NCBI GenBank assembly: GCA_905178155.1
Contig: CAJINV010000004.1
Location: 4,009,555 to 4,073,554 of the forward strand
DNA from: Amoebophrya sp. A120
Lineage: Eukaryota; Sar; Dinophyceae; Syndiniales; Amoebophryaceae
DNA length: 64,000 nt
Direction: 5' to 3'
The notes beneath the pieces are model-generated. The model saw nothing but the letters and a program-made list of their open reading frames with translations, was not told where the DNA came from and ran no database searches. Numbering within the stretch: the first letter of the stretch is position 1; the number at the start of each line of letters is the position of its first letter. Shown here one piece after another: positions 55,001 through 64,000 of this stretch. The position numbers were made by a program, and so were the translations under genes.

Positions 55001-58000
55001 ATTCGTGGGAGTAGAGATGTAGACCAGAGATGGCAACAGCAGCAGCAGCACACTGGGGACGTCGAGCGGTGGAACAAGAGAGACGGTGCTCAAGAGAAGT
55101 GGGATCAACATGGGGAGGAACAGTGGAACGAGTATGAGCACGAGGAATGGGGCGAAGAGGAGCAAAAACGGTGGGAACAAAGATGGCGCAAGCCGCACTC
55201 ACCCGCCGCTATGAGCCAGGGAAACACGACCTACGAAACCACAGGAGAAAGTATTCATTTTGAATAAAGAGGCTATTAAATAAGTCGGGAATTGTTCATT
55301 TTACAGATGCATCTGCATGTTGAGCGTAACAACTTGCACAAATTATCGAAAAAATTGTCATGCAATCGTCGTCCATCCCAGACCCAGAGAGATGCTTTTG
55401 CAGTGCGTAATATACCACCCAAAAACTACAGGCCACCCGTACACTGCGAATTCCACTGAACAGCATTCACCTGTCGACCTAGGCCGCGAGCGCGACCCCA
55501 TCACCCTTAACAGCACCGGGTATTTTTTACAGCATCACGTCGAGAGTTTTTTTCTACTGCGCTGCTATAGAAGCAGAGCACCATGTGCCAACGTGCTGAA
55601 GATTTGATCAACTTTTATTTGCGTCATTGAAAAATGCAATGCAATGTAGTCCTTTGTGATTGTGTCGCAAGTGAACTGAGTGAAACTATCAAACAAATTC
55701 AAATCCAACTTCAAATACAGACCACGCACCCGCGCAGATCCCCCCTTTGGCGCACCCCCGCCACCCCCGTCGGGGCCCCCACCCCGCGCTGCGGAAGCTC
55801 TGGTAATGAAGGTGCCCACTGCCGCTTTGGTTACCAACGTGCGCGAAACGCTTCGCTCGATGCAAGGTACACATAGGTTGTTTCTTCTACCTTGTGTCTC
55901 GTACATAATTATGAGAAAATTTGACGATCATTTCTTATGAAGACGTTTTTCTTTTTGCATGTTCGATGAAGTGCCTCTCCACAGCAGTTCCCCAGGAGCA
56001 TGGCTATGGTACTGGTAGTGAAAAGATCTGTAATCGAAAACGAAATCGACAAAGAATCGTCGATGCATCAAACAAATGAAAAATCAGGCAAATGCACCCT
56101 GAAGCACTTGGCGACCAAGCAAAAGGATTTTTCCGCGAAATCTGGGAAAAATCTGGATGACTTCCTGATGGAGCATCCGGACGTTTTCAAGATCGACGGC
56201 AGCACGGTGACACTCCTGGAAGACACGCGATATTTGACAAAGGACACCTCCAACACTGAAGAGGTAGCTTATGCTTCGTAAATCCATTATTTCATTGACG
56301 AACACGGAAGTTTTTTCACGTGCTTTGCTTGTTACACATAGCCAGCATATGGATAATTATGCTCCGCTTGAACCTGATCGATCTCGATGGAGGAAGCAAA
56401 GGATAAAAGCAAAAGAAACCGAAAAGCAAAAGATTCCCGTAAAAATAATATCCACCCACTACTACAACCACAGATCTACGGTGCTTTCAGCGCCCCTAAA
56501 GAGTCCCCGTCGCACAGCAAGGATTCCTACAGCAAATTCAACGCTTCGCAAACGGCTGCGCGGGAAAATATTAACCTGAACACGACGGAACAAGCGGGTT
56601 CTCTTGAGAAGGACCGGTCAGAGAAGAAGAAAAAGAAGAAGGACAAGTACTGGGAGGAGTGGGACGGCGGGCAAGAGCAGGAGTGGACGAAGGAAGAGTG
56701 GGAGGCGTGGGAGAACTGGGGCGACGACTATGCGGAGAAGAAAAAGAAAAAGGAGAACAAGCACAGTCGCAAGGACCCGCACGTGGCGAGTCAGCGCCAC
56801 CCCCTCGGGAAAGAGGAGGATTTAGAGACCTTGCTGCAAAATGAGGTCGACAACGCGTACGGAGACAACCACTTTGATGGGCGCTATAAGGACGATGAAG
56901 TAGTAGACTACGATGGTGGGGATAATTACGACGCAGCAGAAGGAACTTCTAAGTCGGCGAACAAGGGTTACAACACTGGTTCCTACAGTAATAGAACAGG
57001 AGTAAAGGAACAACACCAGGGTAGTAGTTCTTACGATCACCACAAAGGCAGTTCGTCAGCACAGTACAACAACAAGTCGTCCAACAAGGCCGAGAAACAT
57101 CAAGACGGCACTTATGCCTCCTCTTCCCGCGACGACAATACTAGCGCTTCTACTTCTAAGCCGGGGTCTTCTTGGTACCATGATAACAGCGCGAAGGAGT
57201 CCCGCGAGTCCCGGCGGGGTCGCGGCGGCCGGGATAAAAAGAAGGAGAAGGATAACCAGCACTACGATAGCTATGACAAAGACAACTGGTATCAGGAGGA
57301 CAAGGAGACGAGCAAAACAAAGAGCAACATGGTCTCTTTGACAGGAACGGCTGCAAAGAGTTCTTCTACCTCTGCGAACGGCACAGGGGACACGACTCTC
57401 GTCGGTGGTTTGAAGAAAAAGAAAAAGGCGGGTTTGTCCATGAATCTGAACCAGACGGATGACAAGCCGGTTGCGAAGAAGGAAGAGGAAAAGCCGGAGG
57501 CGAAAAAGTGGACCGGGTGGGGCAAGCCGGATCCGGACACACCGGTGAAGCACGACCATGAGTTTAACAGTACCAGTGCGACGTCGCAACAGCCCCCCAA
57601 AAGATCCGTCCCGCTCGCCAACGGAGGTGCGGCTGCAGGAACTGCGAATGGGTCAGCTTCTAGCGGCGCTAACGGAATAAATGCGAAGGGGAACGGCAGT
57701 GCTGCGCCGGTTTCTGCAACTGCGAATGGCAACGGAACCACTTCTAAATCTTCGTCGAAGAAGGGCAGCGGACGCAAGGGTGGCAAGGACAAGGACGGCA
57801 AGGATGGTGGTGGAAAGAAAGGAGCGTCGAACAGTAGTTCTTACGCAGCGGAGCCAAAGTCCAGCAAGGATGACGACGGTGGCTCCAACGACGCCGAATC
57901 TGCGAACAGCGGTAAAGGAGCGGGCAAGAAAGGTAGTTCCTCTTCGAAAAATAAGGGCAGCGGCAAGCGACGCGGTGGAAAGAAGGGCGACAAAAGTGCC

Positions 58001-58326
58001 GACGACGCCGGCAGTGCGAGCGGGGAACGGGAAGCGGGGTCTGGAAAGAACAAAAGCGGGAAGGAGGGGAAAGGTATTATAGCAAAATCAAAGATGAAAA
58101 TGTTCCTGTTGGCACAGTTTGTTTTGTGTAAGTGAGTACCTGTGCATCTTTGTTTTTTCCAAGAACTCGCTTGATACAAGAGGACCTTTGTTCTCGCTAC
58201 CCGATCGATCCTCGATCCCTTTCTTCAGTAAAACAAGAACACGCATGATTTGAATTTTGTACTAAATCAGGTCGCGGAAAGAAGGATAAGGACGGCAAAC
58301 GGCAGGCGAAAGCGGACGCAGAGTAA
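52085..58326 (+). CDS. Large low-complexity protein with LOTUS/HTH-like segment
   Basis: Exons that join in phase: 52085-52214, 52549-52667, 52822-52962, 53157-53494, 53704-54473 and 54744-about 55254; then a piece ending at 55519, 55721-55866, 56088-56263, 56474-58073 and 58271-58326. The N-terminal third has GKPVSWADQSETVEEDS and SKWGAAVQAKSMQEIMEEE, which recall the WG/EIxEEE motifs of GIGYF-type translation regulators; this is weak. A folded segment (NVRETLRSMQ then GKCTLKHLATKQKDF, then DFLMEHPDVFKIDG) resembles a LOTUS/OST-HTH winged helix, which binds RNA. The C-terminus has WEEWDGGQEQEWTKEEW and Lys/Gly/Ser/Asp-rich tails ending KRQAKADAE. An RNA-granule or translation role is a guess. 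One family B introner and about nine GT-AG introns are present. The stretch between exon 6 and 55427 is unclear; it could be two genes. Confidence 0.62.
54474..54738. mobile_element. Introner, family B (265 bp), reverse orientation
   Basis: It starts TATGAAATGCAAAAATG with GTCTGGGTCTGGAAG; the body is the reverse complement of the 10720/31161 type (contains TGAGAAACTCCCTCCCAACT). The duplication is GTCTC / TTCTC at 54469-54473 and 54739-54743. Removal opens a frame of about 170 more codons. Confidence 0.9.
55317..55426. repeat. Degenerate introner fragment
   Basis: Contains ATTGTCATGCAATC and CCCAGACCCAGAGAGATGC with TTTTGCAGTGCGTAATA, closely resembling a family B right arm, but no paired left arm or target duplication is found. 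It lies in an intron, or possibly in an exon, of the gene at 52085. Confidence 0.5.
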
Positions 58327-60432
58327 GGAAGTAGAGGGATGAAAATGACGAGGTGGAAAGCCATCAACATCATTTTTGTGAACGTCTCGTACTGCTCCTG
58401 TCTCGACGGAAGCCAAGAAGACCGCGGGATCACAAACAGTTAGAAAAGCTGCAAACGGAGCTCTTCGCCTTGCCAACTTTATCTTGCCCGCGTTAATACT
58501 AAAGTCGTGCTCTTCGGCCCTACACTTTTTACACTAGTGTCGAATGAGTGTGATAAATTTTCGGAGAAAAGATACCACAATTAATGTATCACAACTTCTT
58601 GCAAGTGCTTCGTAGTTTTTTTACTTCTAGCACTTTCTCCTAAAAGATGACAATGTTTTTAGGCGTGACTGTGAAAAGGTCAAACGAATTTCTCGCTGCC
58701 TTTACAGCAGATTGAGATTGTTTCACAGAATCTAAACATTGATACTGCTGGTATAGTGCGTACAGTAAAAACAAAAAGTTTGTTTTCCGGAGCAGCTTCC
58801 AGTTTGCTGCAGCTTCATCAGCAGCTGCCGTCCTGTAAAGAAAGGTTTTTGATGATCATGACAAACTATTAATTGCAAGCCAAGCGACATATGAATATAG
58901 TACCTATATGCGAATAACTACAGTTTGGCCTGCCGGATATTTTGGCCGGCGGCCGCTTTCGCTTTGAAGGAACATTTTCGTCTTACTTCCTACGATTTGT
59001 TTTGCGATGCTGACTTTCGTACCTAATTCCTTGTTTGACTACTTTGAGATATGAATGAAAGCCGCGCTTTCAACAGCATCTTCTTCACCCGCTCAACTAC
59101 AACTTCGAAGATCAGGCCTATTGGCGTAGAAGTTCGCAACTCTATACGCTACTTCTATTGCGGCCGAAGTTGTACTACTAGATCCCAGCCTCAGATTCAG
59201 AATTTCCTTGTGCTTCTGGTTCTAACGTGGTCCACCTCGAAAGAAGATGACTTGTGGACGCCAATGTAGCGGGATGGGTACCATTTTTTTTATGAGAAAT
59301 TCAAGTTGTTCCAAAAGTTTCTCGTAGGGGTTTGGTTGGAGATTCTCTTCCACGTTTTTTCAAAAAAGCTTAGTACATCGTTGTTGATTAAATGATATAA
59401 TATTTGAGCTTAAATTTGACACTCGTATGTCTTTGAGATGTCGTGTTTTCGTATTAAGTTCACCATTGAGGCGGCATTTCTGAAGAAATGGGACCGAGAT
59501 TTTCAACCATGTTGGCGTTCCGTTTATTTGGTTTTTGGTTCATGTAGTGGGTAACGGAAAAAATGTGCTCCTGCTTGATGCCTGCTTGTATGAGTGTTGC
59601 AGGTTTTTTTTTGGTGCGTTGTTCTGTCTTCACAATTGTGCAGCTGGTGTTGGTACTTGTTTTGCTGCACTTCTGCGCCGTGTAGGTGGTCTCAGGAGGA
59701 AGGTTCACTAGCACTGCCGCGTTTGGTTTCTTCTGTTTCGTTCTGGAAGTGTGGTTTGTGCGCTGGAGAACAAGCGTTGCAAGGAAGGTCAGAGTCAAAA
59801 AGTAGAAAGAGACACTTTAGAGCAGGGAGAGGGGGAGGACATGCGTGCAGTGCCACCTGCTGCTAAAGTCGAATTGACAGTGCAGGAGTTTTTATTTTGC
59901 TTGTTTCGATTGTGTCGGCCTCGGCACACCGTCGGTGTTGTTGAGTAGTTGATGTCAAAGCCACATGCTAGTATCTTATCAATCTAGAGTCTTCGCACTG
60001 ATGAACTCGTGGGGGAGTGGTCCAACAAGAGAGATGAATACAGGTAAAATATCAATGAGACGTAGATACAAGAGAGAGAGAGAATGAGAAGAATCGTGCT
60101 GGAACGCAGAAGTGCTCGACTTGTGCAAGCAGACAAATCGCATTCGTAATACGAGCGATTTACCCGACACATTGTCAGCAGGACCTCATCCATTCTAGGT
60201 AGAAAATACATACGACAAAAAGAAAAATCTGAAGTGATCATGCGCCATGCTCGCATGAGTCTTTGATATTATTTCTACGTACGAAAGTTAGTACGACCAT
60301 GATGTGAATGATGCACGATTTCCGGATCATGCGGCGATCGTCCTGTACTCGGTAAGTGGACTAAGCAGCAGAGTACGTGATCCTACTCCTCCTGGTGTCC
60401 CTCTCTACTTAATTTCGGCGTAGTAGATCTAG
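58327..60432. other. Intergenic region
   Basis: About 2.1 kb with no supported gene. Overlapping frames on both strands at 59460-59866 have no recognisable domain. Nothing repeated or structured stands out. Confidence 0.45.
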
Positions 60433-63400
60433 ATGTCTGCGGCGGGGCAATCTGCGGCCATGGCGTCCGCGGACGCGGCGGCTGTGATGCCCACCGGGCT
60501 TTCCCGCGACATCGACGGGAACATTCGGACTCTCTCGTGGGAGAAGCGTCTGGTGCGGGGGTTCGAATCCATGTTCTTGTCCAGCAACAAGGAGGTCGCG
60601 CCGGCGTACTTGGCAAAGACGCTGACCCGGCAAGAAGTCATCAAGGGCGGCGGGGAGACGAAACCCATGCCATTGGGACCGGATGGCAAGCCCATTGTCG
60701 ATCCGGTTTATGAGGAAAAGCTGAAGCGGAAAAAGCGGCGAGTGAGGTATTTGCACCAGGCCTGGTCTTTTGCGTACTTATTTTTCTTCACAACCTTCCA
60801 TGCAGCACGTCTTGTCGCTGTATAGGACGAGGTGCAAGATCAAAAACAAGTACGCCAAAAGATAGATCATAAAAATGAAAATCTCATGCATGCAAGACCG
60901 GTTCGTGGTCAAGTGCTACAATCAAAATCAATATCAAAACAGAAACCTCTATTACGTGGCGATGTTTTGGTTCCTCCTCCTGAACGCCACACTGATCTAC
61001 ACGGGCTGGCAGTACTTTTCCGCGGTTCTCCCCTACACCCGCGATGTGTACATAAAGTCTACCGCCGGGCCGCGGTACGCATTGCAAAAGTACCGTACTT
61101 CCAGTACAAATCGAATGACAAATAATCTTGTCAGAGGCAAAACTGAAACTTGTCATGCAGATTGAGGTAGGAAACCCAAACCAGATTTGTGTTTGTTATG
61201 CACGGTTTGTTGTAAGTACTTGTACTTCGAGTGCGACTACACTTTTGCAATCCATACACGGGTTGCGCAGAGATTCCGGGACTTTATCGAAACCACAACG
61301 TTGGAGCCGATCAAGCGGATCAATAACGTCATGCAGAGGGGGTTTTTCCGGTTTTACCCGTCCATTTACAACCATGTGAGCCCGATTAATTTCCACTATG
61401 CATTGCAAAACAAAGTATCGTCGTCGTATGAATGCATTACAAATTTCCTCAGCATGAGAAATAAAATCTGTAATGCGGATTTACCTTTAGAACAAAATTT
61501 GTAATGCATGACTGCAATTACTACGAGTACGATACTTCTGCACAGGATATCCACCTCGTGGAGGCCATGTTCGGATCGACCTTGCTCGCCCGGCGGGCCA
61601 TCCTAAAGCTGGAGATGGGGTTCGAGGGCACGCGGCAGGACAGCGCGTTCGGCGCCATGCGGTTCTTCCGCGTCGGGCCGAAGGAGCAATTGGTGCTGCA
61701 GACCGACATCCAGAAATTTTGCACGGAGGGGGTGGGCATCTTTGGCTGCACGCGCAACATGACGCTGACCAACGACAAGTGGTTTCGCGATTTGAAAAAC
61801 GTCGGTCTCGGGACCATTCTGACGCAAACGCGTTTGCAACCGACGCATTTGGATCCCTTCGTTCCGAGCCCGCTGCTGATTCCCATGCCGAGTTTGTGTT
61901 CCTACCCGCACTCCGCCACCGCGCAGAGTATGATGGTCAACGCGATGGCGAATATGGCTTCAACATCAAGTAGTAGTGCTGGCTCTGGCTCAAGCAGTCT
62001 CGCGATCATCACCTACGAACAGCTCTTCCAGCAATATTCCAACTTCCCGTACGCCTACCGCGGCCCCGAGTTCCAGCTCGAGCCCGGAGTCTACCACAAC
62101 CTCGGTGTCGGCTGCTGCCAGCCGGATGCGAACGAAGTGTTGGCCCTGCAGGGACCGGCCGTGAGCAACGCAAACTGCCGGCACCAGTGCGATTTGCGCG
62201 GGGTGGATTGTGTGGGATACGACTACGACCTGAGTAAGCAGAGGTGCTGGCTGCAGACGGGAAGTACGGAAGTGCAGTCGGTTATGGGAGTGTCAGGACT
62301 GATGAAATCGTCAAAGTTGAAATAGTTTGTCATGCATAAAATGCAACGCAGAAAGTGCCTCTATTGCAGAGAACGCAAGGGAGGCAGATAGTAGTGCTGG
62401 TAAGGGTCGAGCATTGGGCTGCTGATTAGCATGACAAAGGGGAGCCCCTTTGCCCTAAACAGCATGACAAACTGGCTTCCGGTACGGACGAAATTTGTCA
62501 TGCACCGACTAGAAACTTTGAGGCAAATTGGTATCGATTTTATGCATTACAACTTATTTCAACTTTGTCGATTTCATGATTCCTGACACTTCCATATCGG
62601 TGTCGCTGAACCCACCGACGGACACCTGTAATGCGTGCTACGCGAAGAACCTGACCCTGACGAACCACTTTGACGCGAATGCCACGGCGGTGAACAGCAC
62701 GCTGCTAGACCAGGAGCGGCAACTGGTGATCGAACAGAAACTGCTCGAAATGGCGCGACAGGAACCGAAACTGCACGAGCACCTCGGGCCGATCGAGGCG
62801 GGGGACCCGCGGAGTTATGCGGATTTGCAGCACGAACTGCAGTACCTACAGCTGTACGGAAATTGCAGTCAACGGACCTCGAGCCCCTTTCTCCAATGGG
62901 AACAGGCCCAGAAGACCGCGAGCGCCATTCTGGAGGCGCATAGAACCTTGTTTCAGAAGTACAGCAAGGAAAACTGGTATATTAGCACTGGAACAACATC
63001 TTCAGGCAGTAGTGGTAGCGGTGGTACAACAGGAGCATCTACTTCATCTTCTAATAGACGGGTATTGCAGACAGATATAGATGAGCCTCCTCGTCCCCTG
63101 GAGGACCAGCAGCTGCCCCATCATCAACCGCGGTGGTCGCAGATAGAAGCAGAAACAGGAACAAGTAGAAATTATCGAGGTGGAATAAAGAAAGCCGATG
63201 TGATGTCGTCCGCAAAAAGACGAGTAGCAACTACTTCCAGTAGCAGAAGATCAGGTGGCGCTGGTCGTACAACAACTAAAGTAGAGCAGCTCTTGCAAGA
63301 GGGCATCAGAACAAATTCAAATGTAGAGACCACGAACACGAAGCACACGATGCGAGAAAAAAGAAAAATGCAGATGAGACAACACCGAGATACTAGCCAC

Positions 63401-64000
63401 TACCACATTGAGAACAAGTGCGGCGGGCGGCAGAAGACAGTGGAGGAGGAAAAGCGGTGCGAGGTGAGGAAAAAGAGAAGAGCATCTTCTGCTGGGACAC
63501 GAGATGCAGTTGCAGATAGAATTTTTTGGGAGAATGAAAGGAACGGTATTAACGGAATACAGGCGGAGAAGCACCACACGCTCCATCTTCGAGAGCAGCC
63601 TGGCGCTCTTGAGACCGCACGACACCAGCGAGACCGCAAAGGACTCGATCGTGCGGGCGAGGGCGCAGAAGTAGCATCTTCAAGGTTGCACCAGAAGTCC
63701 TTCTCAGGACAGACAGCAAAATCGAGGGTAACGGCTGCACGGGACGACGAGCATACGAGTAGAGCTTTAGCCGCGCACGCAGCGACGAACAGTTCAACGA
63801 ACGGAACTGCAACTTCGAGCTCCGCCGTATGGCCTTCTCAAATGTTACACTCTCAAGCTCAACTGTAACATGATTTGTTTTTGTCATGCGAAATTACAAG
63901 TAGAATCTGAATCGACACGATCAAGCTGCTTCGCATGACAAATTCTCGAAACGTCAAACAGGCTGAGAATCTAGTCCAAATTTGTCATGCAAGACGCGCA
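60433..64000 (+). CDS. PAN/Apple-domain type II membrane protein (runs off end)
   Basis: Exons 60433-60746, 60826-60861, 60943-61075, 61262-61396, 61555-62282 and 62602-63827 join in phase; the gene continues past the window. A cytosolic N-terminus (to about 115) ends in a basic stretch, then a membrane segment YYVAMFWFLLLNATLIYTGW. The long outer part has several N-glycosylation sites (NATL, NMTL, NLTL, NATA, NCSQ). A cysteine module near residues 395-450 (GVGCCQPDANEV, NCRHQCDLRGVDCVGYDYDL, QRCWLQTG) fits a PAN/Apple domain, which binds proteins or sugars in alveolate surface and secreted proteins. A Ser/Gly linker and a Lys/Arg-rich region follow. Exon 2 is only 36 bp and its downstream intron (60862-60942) has AT-AG borders. 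Four introners (A, A, G, F) interrupt the outer part. It is probably a surface or secretory-organelle protein. Confidence 0.78.
61076..61256. mobile_element. Introner, family A (181 bp)
   Basis: It starts TACGCATTGCAAAAG and ends CTTTTGCAATCCATA. The duplication is CGCGG / CACGG at 61071-61075 and 61257-61261. Removal gives TAGPRVAQRFRDF. Confidence 0.88.
61397..61549. mobile_element. Introner, family A (153 bp)
   Basis: It starts TATGCATTGCAAAAC and ends CTTCTGCACAGGATA. The duplication TCCAC lies at 61392-61396 and 61550-61554. Removal gives SPINFHLVEAMFG. Confidence 0.9.
62283..62596. mobile_element. Introner, family G (314 bp)
   Basis: It starts TATGGGAGTGTCAGGACTGA and ends TCCTGACACTTCCATA; the body is like the eIF3C copy at 47500. 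The duplication TCGGT lies at 62278-62282 and 62597-62601. Removal gives TEVQSVSLNPPTDT. Confidence 0.92.
63828..64000. mobile_element. Introner, family F, cut by window end
   Basis: It starts TATGGCCTTCTCAAATGTTA like the left arm of the copy at 30039 and contains TTTGTCATGC motifs. The left duplication candidate is CGCCG at 63823-63827. The right end lies outside the window. Confidence 0.75.

Noticed and set aside
1..64000. CRISPR array, tRNA or rRNA genes, bacterial operons
   Set aside because: The repeats found are dispersed inverted-repeat elements, not regularly spaced arrays; no cloverleaf or rRNA core sequence was recognised, and gene structure is clearly eukaryotic.

Overview
The window reads as nuclear DNA of an alveolate protist, most likely a dinoflagellate relative. 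From memory of published work, the parasitic syndinian Amoebophrya is the best match. This is inference, based on three things. Every gene I can support (about 15) lies on the + strand over 64 kb, as in dinoflagellate one-way gene arrays. The genes are eukaryotic and mosaic, with long low-complexity Ser/Thr/Gly/Asn linkers. Many exons are interrupted by short inverted-repeat insertions of the introner type.

Layout: frataxin (0.5-1.5 kb); a GC-rich non-coding island (1.8-3.7 kb); an ERGIC/thioredoxin fusion of the secretory pathway (4.5-7.1); a VTC4-like polyphosphate polymerase (7.8-12.4); a coiled-coil protein (13.2-15.1); an EF-hand protein (15.6-17.6); a large uncharacterised protein (18.1-22.7); threonine aldolase (23.9-25.3); an RraA-like aldolase (25.7-26.4); a membrane-anchored pepsin-like aspartic protease (27.3-32.2); a tandem pair of cysteine-rich small membrane proteins (33.0-34.5 and 35.6-37.1); two weak multi-exon or secreted genes (38.3-40.9); translation factor eIF3 subunit C (42.9-49.7); a long low-complexity, probably RNA-associated protein with a LOTUS/HTH-like segment (52.1-58.3); and a PAN/Apple-type membrane protein running off the end (60.4-64.0). 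The genes do not form a pathway. Intergenic stretches of 0.4-2.3 kb are AT-richer and mostly featureless.

The main signal is a swarm of 29 introner-like elements (28 complete, one cut by the window end), about one per 2.2 kb. All but one sit directly in coding sequence; the exception lies inside an intron. Nearly all are 109-314 bp, begin TAT (rarely TAC), end ATA, have long terminal inverted repeats, and are flanked by a 5-bp target duplication. Removing the element plus one copy of the duplication restores the host reading frame and, in recognisable proteins (frataxin, VTC4, eIF3C, aspartic protease, ERGIC/PDI), the expected family sequence. Because the junction must lie within the duplication, only two allow GT-AG borders and one allows GC-AG; the rest need non-canonical splicing. 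At least seven families (A-G) share terminal and internal motifs, and family B occurs in both orientations. Ordinary GT-AG introns with polypyrimidine tracts occur in the same genes, so two intron classes coexist.
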